This document shows, one piece after another, positions 16,148 through 24,345 of a stretch of 64,000 nucleotides of DNA. The notes below the pieces were generated by a model. The model was not told where the DNA came from. It ran no database searches and worked only from the letters and a program-made list of their open reading frames with translations. The stretch spans positions 9,121,501 to 9,185,500 of the forward strand of contig NZ_CP127173.1 in NCBI RefSeq assembly GCF_030264295.1. The letters are read 5' to 3'. The stretch's first letter is position 1. Every line of letters begins with the position of its first letter. Position numbers and translations under genes: made by a program. The DNA is from Amycolatopsis nalaikhensis (GTDB lineage: Bacteria; Actinomycetota; Actinomycetes; Mycobacteriales; Pseudonocardiaceae).

Positions 16148-17296
16148 GCTCCTATGTCAAGCCGCTGTGGGGAGTGCGGCTGTGCGGGGTGTGGTGTCGG
16201 TTCGGAGGAGGTTGAACACGACGCGGGCGAGGCGTCGTTTGAGGGCGCGGAGTGCTTCCATGGTGGTGTCTCCGTTGCTGCGGCGGTGTTGGTAGTAGGT
16301 GCGGCCGGGGCCGGTAAGGCGGATCTGGGTGACGGCGATGCGGTGCAAGGCGGCGTTGAGCTGACGGTTGCCGCCGCGGGCGAGGCGGTGGCGGGTGGTG
16401 TTGCCGGAGCTGGCGGGGATGGGGGCGACACCGGCGTGCATGGCGTAGCAGGCTTCGGAGCGGAACCGGGTCACGTTCGCGGTCTCGGCGACGATTTTGG
16501 CTGCGGTCAGCGCGCCGCAGCCGGGCAGGGCGAGCAGCTGCGGTGCCTGCTGGGTCATGCGGGTCGCCAGTTCGCGTTCGAGCGCGTTGATGCGGACGGT
16601 GAGGTCGCGGATGTCGGTGACCAGTTCGGCGGCGATGCGCACCACCATCGACGCCGGCTGCCGGGCCAGCCACGCGGTGAGCCGGTCCAGCTCGCAGCGC
16701 CGGTCCAGGCCACGGGCGGCGGGATCGAAGCTCGGGGTCGAGTTCGTGCAGGTGCCAACGCAGCCGGTTCTGCATCCGGGTGCGGGTGGCGACCATGTCC
16801 TCACGGTGGTCGACCAGCAGCTTCACCTCCCGCGAAGCCTCATCGTGGACAGCAGCCGGCAGGTCCGGCTCCCGCAGCGCCGCTCGCGCGATGGCCAGAG
16901 CGTCGATCGGGTCGGACTTACCGCGGGTCCTGGCCGCCGACCGCGCGCCGGCCATCAGCTTGGGCGCTACCCGCACCACGGTCTGCCCCGCACCCAGCAG
17001 CGCCCGCTCCAGCCGGGTCGAGACGTGCCGGCAGTCCTCCACCGCGAACCGCGCCTGCTGCGATGGCCACTGACGCAATGTCCAGCGCAACAGCTGCCGG
17101 TGGCCGGCATCCGTCGCGCGGACCGTCTTCTCGCCCAGCTTGCGGCCGACCTCGTCCACCACGACCGCGGTGTGGGTGTTCTTGTGGACATCGATACCCA
17201 GCATCACCACCATGGGGATGGTCTCCTTCCAGCTCGAAGGGACGGCTGGGCCGGCCGGCGGACACACCTCAGTGAGGGGCGCTGCCACGCTCCTAT
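16148..17296 (-). mobile_element. IS110-type insertion element (ends approximate)
   Basis: The DEDD transposase gene plus its 5' non-coding region are flanked by two copies of GCTCCTAT (16148-16155 and 17289-17296), in similar surroundings (minus strand: CTTGACATAGGAGC and CTTGATAGGAGC). IS110 elements lack terminal inverted repeats and carry a structured non-coding bridge RNA 5' of the transposase; here that region begins at 17214 and contains GC-rich self-complementary stretches. The true right end may be further out, since 17297-17502 is also gene-free. The element sits directly upstream of the molybdenum hydroxylase operon. Confidence 0.65.
16157..17213 (-). pseudogene. IS110-family transposase, one-base frameshift
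   Basis: About 351 aa if repaired. The N-terminal RuvC-like DEDD domain (start ATG 17213) shows GIDVHKNTHTAVVVDE, FAVEDCRH and KSDPIDALAIA. The C-terminal Tnp20 domain with the catalytic serine region (PASSGNTTRHRLARGGNRQL) is in a second frame. The slip is near 16728-16737: dropping one C from the CCCC before GAGCTTCG restores HELDPSFDPAARGLD. Both halves are otherwise intact, so the copy is recent or the lesion is a read error next to AGCT. An in-frame ATG at 17288 exists but lies in the non-coding end. Confidence 0.82.
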
Positions 17297-17502
17297 CAAG
17301 TCACGCCGGCCGGCCCCGGCTCACCGGTGACCGGCACAACGCATGATCGCCAACCCACGGGCGGCAGCGACGCTACGAGCCAGATCACCAGCGGCCAGGA
17401 TCCCAACCACCGCAACAGCGGCAACATCACCCTGACACTGAGGCGACGCTAACCCGCGCGCCGGCGGGGGCGCCTTCCTGTGATTGCTACCGGGGACGCC
17501 GT

Positions 17503-18387
17503 TTATTGCGCCGGTCCGCGCACCGCCGTCCGGTACGCCGACGGCGACTGTCCGATTTGGGCACGAAAGGCCGAAGCGAACCGCGAGGGCGTGGCGAACC
17601 CGCACGCCTGCGCGATTTCCGTGACCGACAGGACACCGCGTTCGAGGTGGCGGCAGGCGCGTTCGACCCGGATCCGGGTCAGGTACCGGTAGGGCGTCTG
17701 GCCGGTGGCGGTCTTGAAGACGCGCAGGAAGTGGAAGGTGCTCAGGTCCGCCGCGGCGGCCATGTCCGCCAGCGACAGCGGGAGGTGGTGGTTGTCCCGG
17801 ATGAACTGGACGGCCCGGCGGGTCCGCAGCTCGTCGCGGCCGATCTCCCGGGGTGGGGGCGCTACCGCGTGCCGGGTGAGGAGGTGGACGGCGAGGAACG
17901 TCGCCGCCGATTCCGCGTAAAGCTCGTCGGCTCCGGCCAGCGCTGCCGCGCCGAGGGCTTCGACCACCGAGGCCAGGACGGGGTCTTCGACCGACAGCGC
18001 GTCCGGACGGCCGAGACGAGCGGCGTCGCGGCCCCAGAGGTCCAGTGCCGTGCGGTCGATCAGGGGGCCCGGGAGGTGTATGTGCGTCGTCGCGGTGCGT
18101 TCCGGGCCGCGCCAGCGGAGCCGCGTCGGGTGGCCCGGTGCGGTCAGGCCGATCGAGCCCGGGACATACGCCGCGCGTCGCCACGTCGCTCCGTGGTGTG
18201 ACTCGATCGTGGTGGTGCCGCGGGTGACCAGGACGATCACCTGGTCCGGGCCCGGCGGCAGGTCCAGCTCCGCCTCTTCCGCGTTGTCGAGCAGGCGCAC
18301 CTGCAGCGAAGACCAGCCGTTGTCCCGGCGGCTGCACAGCCTCACGCGGGCCGCCGGGCCCGGGTCTTGGGTCAACGCTTCGGACAC
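17503..18387 (-). CDS. AraC-family transcriptional regulator
   Basis: 294 aa from GTG 18387. The N-terminal cupin-like sensor has VRLLDNAEEAELDLPPGPD and GSIGLTAPGHPTRLRW. The C-terminal 100 residues contain the two HTH motifs (LSLADMAAAADLSTFHFLRV and ITRIRVERA...VTEIAQACGF), with the family signature ending SPSAYR. Divergent from ligA with a 94-bp gap; regulation of ligA by an AraC protein would be unusual, so its target is unclear. It lies beside the IS110 element. Confidence 0.9.
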   Translation of the reverse strand: MSEALTQDPGPAARVRLCSRRDNGWSSLQVRLLDNAEEAELDLPPGPDQVIVLVTRGTTTIESHHGATWRRAAYVPGSIGLTAPGHPTRLRWRGPERTATTHIHLPGPLIDRTALDLWGRDAARLGRPDALSVEDPVLASVVEALGAAALAGADELYAESAATFLAVHLLTRHAVAPPPREIGRDELRTRRAVQFIRDNHHLPLSLADMAAAADLSTFHFLRVFKTATGQTPYRYLTRIRVERACRHLERGVLSVTEIAQACGFATPSRFASAFRAQIGQSPSAYRTAVRGPAQ

Positions 18388-18481
18388 GTCTCGACAGTAA
18401 CAGCCGGTTTCCCGGATGGTCCGGGTTCGAAGGCCGTCCCTTTCAGGCGGATTGTCGGTGGCTACCGGTAGCGTTCCTCCC

Positions 18482-20473
18482 GTGGACGCTCGGGAACGCA
18501 TTCAGGAACTCGCCGATCGGATCGTCGCCCTGCGCGACGCCTACTACCGGGGCTCGCCCCTCGTCGCCGACGCTGAGTACGACGCCGTCGAGGATGAGCT
18601 TCGGGGGCTCGTCGAGGCTCATCCTGAGCTCGCTCCCGATCCCAACCCGCTCGAGCAGGTCGGTGCGCCCTCCGTGCTGCACGCTCCCGTGCGGCACTCC
18701 CGGCCGATGCTCTCGCTCGAGAAGGCGACCAAGCCCGAGCAGGTCGTCGCCTTCTTCGATCGGTTTCCCGGGCAGCCCGTCGTCGTCATGCCGAAGCTCG
18801 ACGGGCTCTCGCTCGCCCTCGTCTACGAAGACGGGCGGCTCGCCCGGGCCGTCACCCGGGGGGACGGCACCACCGGAGATGACGTCACTCCGCTCGTTCG
18901 GGCGCTCACCGATGGGGTCCCTGAAAAGCTCGGTGCTTCCGGGCGGGTCGAGGTTCGGGGTGAGGCCGTCATGCTTCGCTCCACCTTCGCCGCCTACAAC
19001 ACCGCGCACCCCGACAAGCCGCTGATCAACCCGCGCAACGCCGCCGCCGGGACGCTGCGGGCCAAGGATCCCGCCACCGTCGCCGAGCGGCGGCTTCGGT
19101 TCTTCGCCTTCGATCTCGACACCGAACCCGACAACGCCGATGCCGATCTCGGGGCCGCCCTGCACAGTCTCGGCTTCACCGCCGCCGAGATGCGGCGGTG
19201 TGCCGATGCCGCCGAAGCCCAAGCTCGGATCGGGGAGATCGAACGGCAGCGCGACTCCCTCGACTACGACCTCGACGGTGCCGTCATGCGGCTCGCCGAC
19301 CGGGACGCCTACGCCGCCGCCGGGACCCGGTCCAGCTCTCCCCGTGGCGCCCTCGCCTACAAGTTCGCCGCCGAAGAGAAGACCACCGTGCTCGCCGACG
19401 TCGTCTGGGATGTCGGGAAGACCGGGAAGATCGCTCCCGTCGCCTGGCTCGAGCCCGTTTTCGTCGGCGGGACCACCGTCACCCGGGCCACGCTCGCCAA
19501 CCAGGAGGTCATCCGGGCGCGGGGCATCAAGATCGGGGACACCGTCCTCGTCCGGCGGGCCGGCGACGTCATCCCGTTCGTGGCCGGGGTGCTCGACGAG
19601 TCCAAGCGCACCGGGGCCGAACGCGAGATCGTGCCGCCCAGCACCTGCCCCTCCTGTGCGCAGCCGCTCACCGAGCAGGGCAACAGCCGTGAGCTCTTCT
19701 GCACCAACGTCGCCTGTCCCGCCCAGACCGTGCGGCGGCTGATCCACTGGGCCTCGCGGGCCGCCGCGGACATCGATGCCATCGGGGGCGTCTGGATCGA
19801 ACGGCTCGCCGAGTCCGGCGATCTCGAGCACCCCTCGGACTTCTACCGGCTCACCAAGGAGCGGCTGCTGGAGTTCGACCGCATCGGCGAAGTCTCGGCC
19901 ACGCGGATGATCGAGTCGATCGACGCCAGCCGCGGGGTCGGGCTCCGGCGCGCCCTCATCGGCCTCGCCATCCCGATGGCCTCGGAAGGCACCGCCGCCC
20001 GGTTGTGCCGGGCCGGCTTCGGGTCGCTGGAAGACGTCGCCGACGCCGGGGTCGAAGGACTCGTCGCCGTCGACGACATCGGGCCGAAGGTCGCCGCCTC
20101 GCTCATCGAACACCTCACCCGGCTGCGGCCCGAGCTCGAACGGCTGCGGGAGCGGGGCGTCTCCCTCGACGTGCGCGAAGAGGACCTTCCGCCGGTCGTC
20201 GCGGCCGGAGCGCCGCTGGCGGGCAAGACCGTCGTCGTCACCGGGGCGATCAGCGACCCGCGGTCCGGGGAGAAGGTGCCGCGCCCGACTTTCCAGCGGC
20301 TCTGCGAGAAAGCGGGCGCGACGATCGCCTCGTCGGTCTCCGCGAGCACCGACCTGCTCATCACCGGCGCCGACGTCGGTGCCGCCAAGCTCACCAAGGC
20401 CGAGAAGCACGGCGTCGAGGTCGTCGACCAGGGTGAGATCTGGCAGCAGCTGATCGCGGCCGGGGTCGTCTAA
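18482..20473 (+). CDS. ligA: NAD-dependent DNA ligase LigA
   Basis: 663 aa from GTG 18482. Seals nicks using NAD+. Order: NAD-contacting Ia domain (RIQELADRIVALRDAYY), adenylation domain with the lysine motif MPKLDG near residue 105, OB fold, four-Cys zinc finger (CPSCAQPL and CTNVACPAQ), helix-hairpin-helix region (LIGLAIPMASEGTAARL) and a C-terminal BRCT domain (LAGKTVVVTGAISDP). All domains are complete. Somewhat shorter than main replicative LigA of actinomycetes, and not near gatCAB here, so it may be a second ligase (inference). Its stop overlaps the converging hydrolase stop by 4 bp. Confidence 0.93.
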   Translation: MDARERIQELADRIVALRDAYYRGSPLVADAEYDAVEDELRGLVEAHPELAPDPNPLEQVGAPSVLHAPVRHSRPMLSLEKATKPEQVVAFFDRFPGQPVVVMPKLDGLSLALVYEDGRLARAVTRGDGTTGDDVTPLVRALTDGVPEKLGASGRVEVRGEAVMLRSTFAAYNTAHPDKPLINPRNAAAGTLRAKDPATVAERRLRFFAFDLDTEPDNADADLGAALHSLGFTAAEMRRCADAAEAQARIGEIERQRDSLDYDLDGAVMRLADRDAYAAAGTRSSSPRGALAYKFAAEEKTTVLADVVWDVGKTGKIAPVAWLEPVFVGGTTVTRATLANQEVIRARGIKIGDTVLVRRAGDVIPFVAGVLDESKRTGAEREIVPPSTCPSCAQPLTEQGNSRELFCTNVACPAQTVRRLIHWASRAAADIDAIGGVWIERLAESGDLEHPSDFYRLTKERLLEFDRIGEVSATRMIESIDASRGVGLRRALIGLAIPMASEGTAARLCRAGFGSLEDVADAGVEGLVAVDDIGPKVAASLIEHLTRLRPELERLRERGVSLDVREEDLPPVVAAGAPLAGKTVVVTGAISDPRSGEKVPRPTFQRLCEKAGATIASSVSASTDLLITGADVGAAKLTKAEKHGVEVVDQGEIWQQLIAAGVV

Positions 20474-21696
20474 GCCAGCTCGAAGCGCTTCCCCAGCCAC
20501 GTCACGATCTCCGCGGCCGCCAGCTCGTTGCCCGTCGGCTCGCCCTCGGCGATCGCGCCGCCGAAGTGGCGGCCGCGGACGGTGGCCGTCGTGAGGTCGT
20601 CGGCGCCGAGCGCGTCGATCATGCGACGGGTGTCGGCGGGGAACGCCGCCTGGTCGCCGGTCAGCTCGACGAACAACGTCGGTGTCGTGACGCCGGGTGC
20701 GCACCGCACGAAGTCGGCGTTCGAGCTGAGCCCCGACCACGTCGACAGCCACGCCTCGGGAGTGGTCAGCCTGCCGAAGCCGACCTGGCCGTAGTTGATC
20801 AGGTCCGGGCGTTTGCCGAACAGCGACCCGTACGGGCGCTCGCTCGGGTCGAGGGTCAGGTCGACCGTGCGGGGGTCGGCGTCGGTGCGGAACACCGTGA
20901 TGATCTTCGGGGCCAGCGACCGGCGGCGGTCCGCGGCCAGGCCGGACGCCTTGAACGCCGACCGCGCCTCGGCCGCGCGGGCCAGGTGCTCGCGCGCGAC
21001 CGCGTCGATCCGCGCGACGCGGTCGCGTTGGGCCGCGCGGTAGCGGGTCAGGAACTCGGCCGAGTAGGCCGAACTCCGCGGTGGTTCGGCGAACCCGTTG
21101 GCCGGGTCGTAGGTGTTCAGCTCCGGGACCACCGACAGCGGGTCCGCCTCGTCGGCGACCGACGGGTCGATGCAGCTCAGCAGCAGCTTGCCCTGCCCCG
21201 GGTGCGGCGCGAGGAACACGACGCCGTCGGCGAGGGGCATCCGCGCGTCGGCGAGCTTCGTCGGCCGTCCGCCGGGGGTCGCGGCGATGCGGGCGCCCGG
21301 CGGCAGGGCCGCCTGTTCGAGGTAGAACGCGAACAGCGTCCCGCCGCCGGAGTGTCCCAACAGGACGATCGACGCGAAGTCTCGCTCCCGCAGGAACTCC
21401 TGGCCCGCGGCGACGTCGAGCAGGGCCTGTTCGTGCACCAGGGTCAGGTCGTTGTTCACCGACCGGGTGTGCTGGGTCCACACCGCCGCTCCGGCTTGCA
21501 GCAGCAACGGCACGAGCGGGTGGTGCGTGACATCCTGGCGCGGGTGCGTCAGGCAGACCACCGTGCGCGCGCCGGGCGGCACGGCCAGCACGCCGCGCAC
21601 GGTCGCGCCGTCCGCCGTCGTCAGCTCGTGCACCGACGTCACCACCTCGGGCGGCCGCTCCCCCGCCGCCAGGTAGCGGCCCGCGCCGAGGCTCAC
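20470..21696 (-). CDS. Alpha/beta-hydrolase
   Basis: 408 aa from GTG 21696. Nucleophile elbow GHSGGG near residue 122 in a beta-strand context (ASIVLLGHSGGG), an oxyanion region CLTHPRQD, and a C-terminal ELTGDQAAF / VRGRHFGG consistent with the acid and His. A cap-like insertion lies between about residues 190 and 270. No signal peptide. Last gene of a three-gene minus-strand operon; the start overlaps the stop of the 82-aa gene. Substrate unknown; with the upstream VOC protein, a ring-cleavage product hydrolase is possible (inference). Confidence 0.8.
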   Translation of the reverse strand: MSLGAGRYLAAGERPPEVVTSVHELTTADGATVRGVLAVPPGARTVVCLTHPRQDVTHHPLVPLLLQAGAAVWTQHTRSVNNDLTLVHEQALLDVAAGQEFLRERDFASIVLLGHSGGGTLFAFYLEQAALPPGARIAATPGGRPTKLADARMPLADGVVFLAPHPGQGKLLLSCIDPSVADEADPLSVVPELNTYDPANGFAEPPRSSAYSAEFLTRYRAAQRDRVARIDAVAREHLARAAEARSAFKASGLAADRRRSLAPKIITVFRTDADPRTVDLTLDPSERPYGSLFGKRPDLINYGQVGFGRLTTPEAWLSTWSGLSSNADFVRCAPGVTTPTLFVELTGDQAAFPADTRRMIDALGADDLTTATVRGRHFGGAIAEGEPTGNELAAAEIVTWLGKRFELA

Positions 21697-21941
21697 CGCA
21701 CCTCCACGCGCAGAGCGTCCTTGTCGTGCTGGGTGATGTGGCTGTCGCGCGAGACGCCGGCGACGCATGAGTACCAGACGGCGTGGCGGCAGCCCGTGGC
21801 GCGGCGGTCGATCACGATCGGCCCGTCGGCCCGGATCTCGAAGTACGGCCCGACCCGGCCGACGGTGACGGCGGCGTCCTCGGCGGCGACCTTCGCGACC
21901 GGTGTGTTCTCCGGGACGTCCAGCACGTACAGCGCGGTCAC
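21693..21941 (-). CDS. 82-aa protein of unknown function
   Basis: Not recognised. Reads as a small beta-rich domain: VGRVGPYFEIRADGPIVIDR, two cysteines (GCRHAVWYSCVAG) and a C-terminal DSHITQHDKDALRVEV. Coupled by 4-bp overlaps to both neighbours (ATGA with the VOC gene, GTGA with the hydrolase gene), which is strong evidence that it is translated and works with them. Possibly a small subunit or substrate-binding partner. Confidence 0.7.
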   Translation of the reverse strand: MTALYVLDVPENTPVAKVAAEDAAVTVGRVGPYFEIRADGPIVIDRRATGCRHAVWYSCVAGVSRDSHITQHDKDALRVEVR

Positions 21942-22588
21942 CGGCCCGCCTCCCGCCCGGTGCGGGCCAGCTCCCAGTCCGCCGCCCTCTCGACGATCAG
22001 CTCCGCCTTGCGCGCCAGCAGCTTCCCGAAGGTCGGCTCGGGCTCGGCGACGACGTCGAGCAGCGCGTCGATGGTGATGTTCGCGTCGAGGTCCTCCTGC
22101 GGGGTCACCGGCCGCATCGCGCGGGTGATCTCGAACATGTACCCGTTCGGGTCGTGGGTGTAGATCGACTCGATGGTCTCGTGCTGGATCTGCATTTCGA
22201 CCGGCCAGTCGCTCGCGTCGAGGCGGCGGCGGTACTCCAGCAGGTCTTCCTCGCTGTCGACGTGGATGGCCAGGTGCCGCGAGCGCACGAAGAAGTCCGG
22301 CACGTCTGCGGTGAACCGCGCGTAGACGTCGCCCTTCGCGCCGGCTGCGCCGCCGACGCTCGGCTCGGTGCCGAAGTAGTAGAAGAACGCGATCCGGTCT
22401 TCGTTGCCGATGTCGAAGAAGAAGTGGATGAAGTCCGGGTGGTCCTCGGGTCCCCAGCCCGCCGCGCAGATCGAGTGCACGACCGGGAAACCCAGCACGT
22501 CCCGGTAGAAGCGCACGGTCGCGGCCGGGTCGAAGGTGGGGAACGCGACGTGGTCGACGCCGGCGACCCGGTGGTCCAGCTCGGTCAT
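21938..22588 (-). CDS. VOC-family (glyoxalase/extradiol dioxygenase-like) protein
   Basis: 216 aa. Paired beta-alpha-beta-beta-beta modules with the metal-ligand pattern of the superfamily: GVDHVAFPTF (first His), SRHLAIHVDS (second His) and GYMFEITRA (Glu). The last 60 residues are a helical tail not found in plain glyoxalases. First gene of the operon with the 82-aa protein and the hydrolase; a 264-bp gap with a repeat element precedes the next genes. Likely a metal-dependent lyase or dioxygenase; reaction unknown. Confidence 0.82.
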   Translation of the reverse strand: MTELDHRVAGVDHVAFPTFDPAATVRFYRDVLGFPVVHSICAAGWGPEDHPDFIHFFFDIGNEDRIAFFYYFGTEPSVGGAAGAKGDVYARFTADVPDFFVRSRHLAIHVDSEEDLLEYRRRLDASDWPVEMQIQHETIESIYTHDPNGYMFEITRAMRPVTPQEDLDANITIDALLDVVAEPEPTFGKLLARKAELIVERAADWELARTGREAGR

Positions 22589-22685
22589 GGGTGCCTCCAG
22601 AGACTCTGTCGTTCTGTGTCCGACGCTACGCGGGTCTCGACGATCGCGTCAATAGTTCGACACATGTGACGACGACCATGTGAGG

Positions 22686-22780
22686 CCCCAGCGCCCCAAT
22701 GTGGCCTTCGGTGCGTGAGACGCACCGAAGGCGGCCTTCGGTGCGTCAGACGCAACCAAGGCCGCCTTGGGGCGCTGGGG
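22686..22780. repeat. 95-bp palindromic intergenic repeat, copy 1
   Basis: Perfect 14-bp ends CCCCAGCGCCCCAA / TTGGGGCGCTGGGG enclose two tandem inner palindromes built on CCTTCGGTGCGT and ACGCACCGAAGG. A closely related copy is at 43640-43734. Lies upstream of the VOC operon start and near the 3' end of the TetR gene at 22853. Dispersed intergenic element; the function could be termination or a non-autonomous mobile unit. Confidence 0.7.
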
Positions 22781-22806
22781 AACCGGGCTCAGGTGACGGC
22801 ACGCGA

Positions 22807-22838
22807 AAGGCCCCTCCACCCGCGGGCGAAGGGGCCTT
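22807..22838. terminator. Hairpin terminator after the TetR gene
   Basis: AAGGCCCCT (22807-22815) pairs with AGGGGCCTT (22830-22838) 15 bp beyond the minus-strand stop at 22853. There is no strong U-tract on the minus strand, as is common in actinomycetes. Confidence 0.6.
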
Positions 22839-22852
22839 CCGAAAAAACTCGG

Positions 22853-23584
22853 TCAGGAGCCGATGATCCGCTCCAGGTGGTCGAGGTCCTGGCGCAGCAT
22901 CTTCAACGCGGCCGCCGGCGTGCCGTCCGCCAGCGCGCGGTGCTCGTCGCGCTGCAGGCCGCCGATCGCCATGTCGCCCAGCTGCTCGACCACGTCGTCG
23001 ACGCTGTCGCGGCCGCCCGGCTGGAACCACCATGACACCCAGTTGCCCATGCCCAGCACGCCGAGCGCCGCGATGCGGGAGTCGACCGGGCGGAACACGC
23101 CCGCCCGGACGCCGTCGTCGATCGCGGTCGCGATGATCTTCAGGATCGCGCGGCGGCTGTGGTCGTACGCCTCCGTCAGCTCGTCGGACAGGTCGGCCTC
23201 CGAGCGCATCAGCAGGCGGAACCGCTCGGGCTGGGACGCGCGGTGGCGCACCACGACCTCGACGATCCCGCGCACCTTCGCGACCGGGTCGAGCCCCTCG
23301 GTGGCGACCAGCTGCTGGAGGTCGTCCAGCGGGCCGTTCGTCACCTCGGTGACCAGGCGCGCGAGGAGCTCTTCCTTGCTCTTCACGTAGTAGTACAGCG
23401 CGGGCCGCGAGATGCCGAGCGACTCGGCGATGTCCTGGAGGCTGGTTCCGGCGAACCCGCGTTCGGCGAACAGGCGCGTCGCGTGCTCGTACAGCTCGGA
23501 CTCGACCAGCTCGCGGCGGGCCGTGCCCACGCGGCCGGTCTCGCCCTTCTTGCGGGACTGCGCCCGCGGTGCCTTGCCGCTCAT
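22853..23584 (-). CDS. TetR-family transcriptional regulator
   Basis: 243 aa. Basic N-terminal tail, then HTH about residues 25-70 (ATRLFAERGFAGTSLQDIAE, ISRPALYYYVKSKEEL), then a TetR_C-type helical domain. Last gene of a four-gene minus-strand operon in which every junction overlaps by 4 bp (23581, 24342, 26003), so it is co-expressed with the enzymes it presumably controls. Likely operator: the dyad at 27556-27573 in the divergent promoter (inference). Confidence 0.88.
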   Translation of the reverse strand: MSGKAPRAQSRKKGETGRVGTARRELVESELYEHATRLFAERGFAGTSLQDIAESLGISRPALYYYVKSKEELLARLVTEVTNGPLDDLQQLVATEGLDPVAKVRGIVEVVVRHRASQPERFRLLMRSEADLSDELTEAYDHSRRAILKIIATAIDDGVRAGVFRPVDSRIAALGVLGMGNWVSWWFQPGGRDSVDDVVEQLGDMAIGGLQRDEHRALADGTPAAALKMLRQDLDHLERIIGS

Positions 23585-24345
23585 GACGGTGATGGTAGAG
23601 GGGCGGACAGCAACCGCCCGGCACCGGTGAGCGCGGGTGTCAGGCCGAGGTGCCGCAGCAGGCTGTACGCCCCCGCGGTCGCCGCGGACAGCACCGGCAG
23701 CCCGAATTCCTCCTCCGCCGGGGCGACCAGTGCCAGCGACGGCATCTGCACGCACGCCGAGATGACCAGCGCGTCCGCCCGGGCGAGGTCGAGCCCGCGG
23801 GCGGCCGCCAGCACGCGGTCGCCGGGGATGCAGCCGACTTCCGCGTTGTCCGCGACCTCGAGCGCCGCCCAGTCCACGACCTCGAAGCCCTCGGCCTCCA
23901 GGTACGCCACGACCTGCTCGGCCAGCGGCCGCAGATACGGGGTCACCAGGGCGATCCGCCGCGCGCCGAGGGCTTCGAGCCCTTCGACCAGCGCTCCGGC
24001 GCTGGACAGCACGGCGGGGTTCCGGCCACGGGCAGCGAGCTGCTCGGTGACGGCTTTTTCGGTGCGCTGGTGCTCCCCCGGTCCTTGGGCCATCAGGGCG
24101 ACGAGGCACGCGTAGAGCAGCGCGTCGACGCCCGCGTCGGCGAGCTCGTCGACGCACCGCTCGCGCTGGGCGTTCATCGCGCGCAGCTCCTCCGGCGAAA
24201 CCTGGTGCATGCGCATCCGGCTGGCGTGGAAGGAAAATCGCGTATCCTTGTGGCGGGCGAGCAACGCCGGGATCTCGGTCTCGACGGTGACGTTCGAGCT
24301 CGGCACCACCAAGCCGACGCGGTGCAGCGGACGGGGGTCGGTCAT
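23581..24345 (-). CDS. Maleate isomerase / Asp-Glu racemase-superfamily protein
   Basis: 254 aa. Opening RVGLVVPSSNVTVETEIPAL is typical of maleate cis-trans isomerases. The two catalytic cysteines are in LLYACLVALMAQG near residue 80 and VISACVQMPSL near residue 200. Expected to convert maleate to fumarate by a covalent Cys intermediate; arylmalonate decarboxylase and other racemase-fold enzymes are alternatives. ATG 24345 overlaps the ligase stop. In context it could finish a gentisate or pyridine route that yields maleate (inference). Confidence 0.8.
   Translation of the reverse strand: MTDPRPLHRVGLVVPSSNVTVETEIPALLARHKDTRFSFHASRMRMHQVSPEELRAMNAQRERCVDELADAGVDALLYACLVALMAQGPGEHQRTEKAVTEQLAARGRNPAVLSSAGALVEGLEALGARRIALVTPYLRPLAEQVVAYLEAEGFEVVDWAALEVADNAEVGCIPGDRVLAAARGLDLARADALVISACVQMPSLALVAPAEEEFGLPVLSAATAGAYSLLRHLGLTPALTGAGRLLSAPLPSPS

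Noticed and set aside
18443..21481. Minus-strand 1012-codon open frame across ligA
   Set aside because: Arises from GC-rich third positions opposite ligA; no recognisable domain, and it overlaps two real genes.
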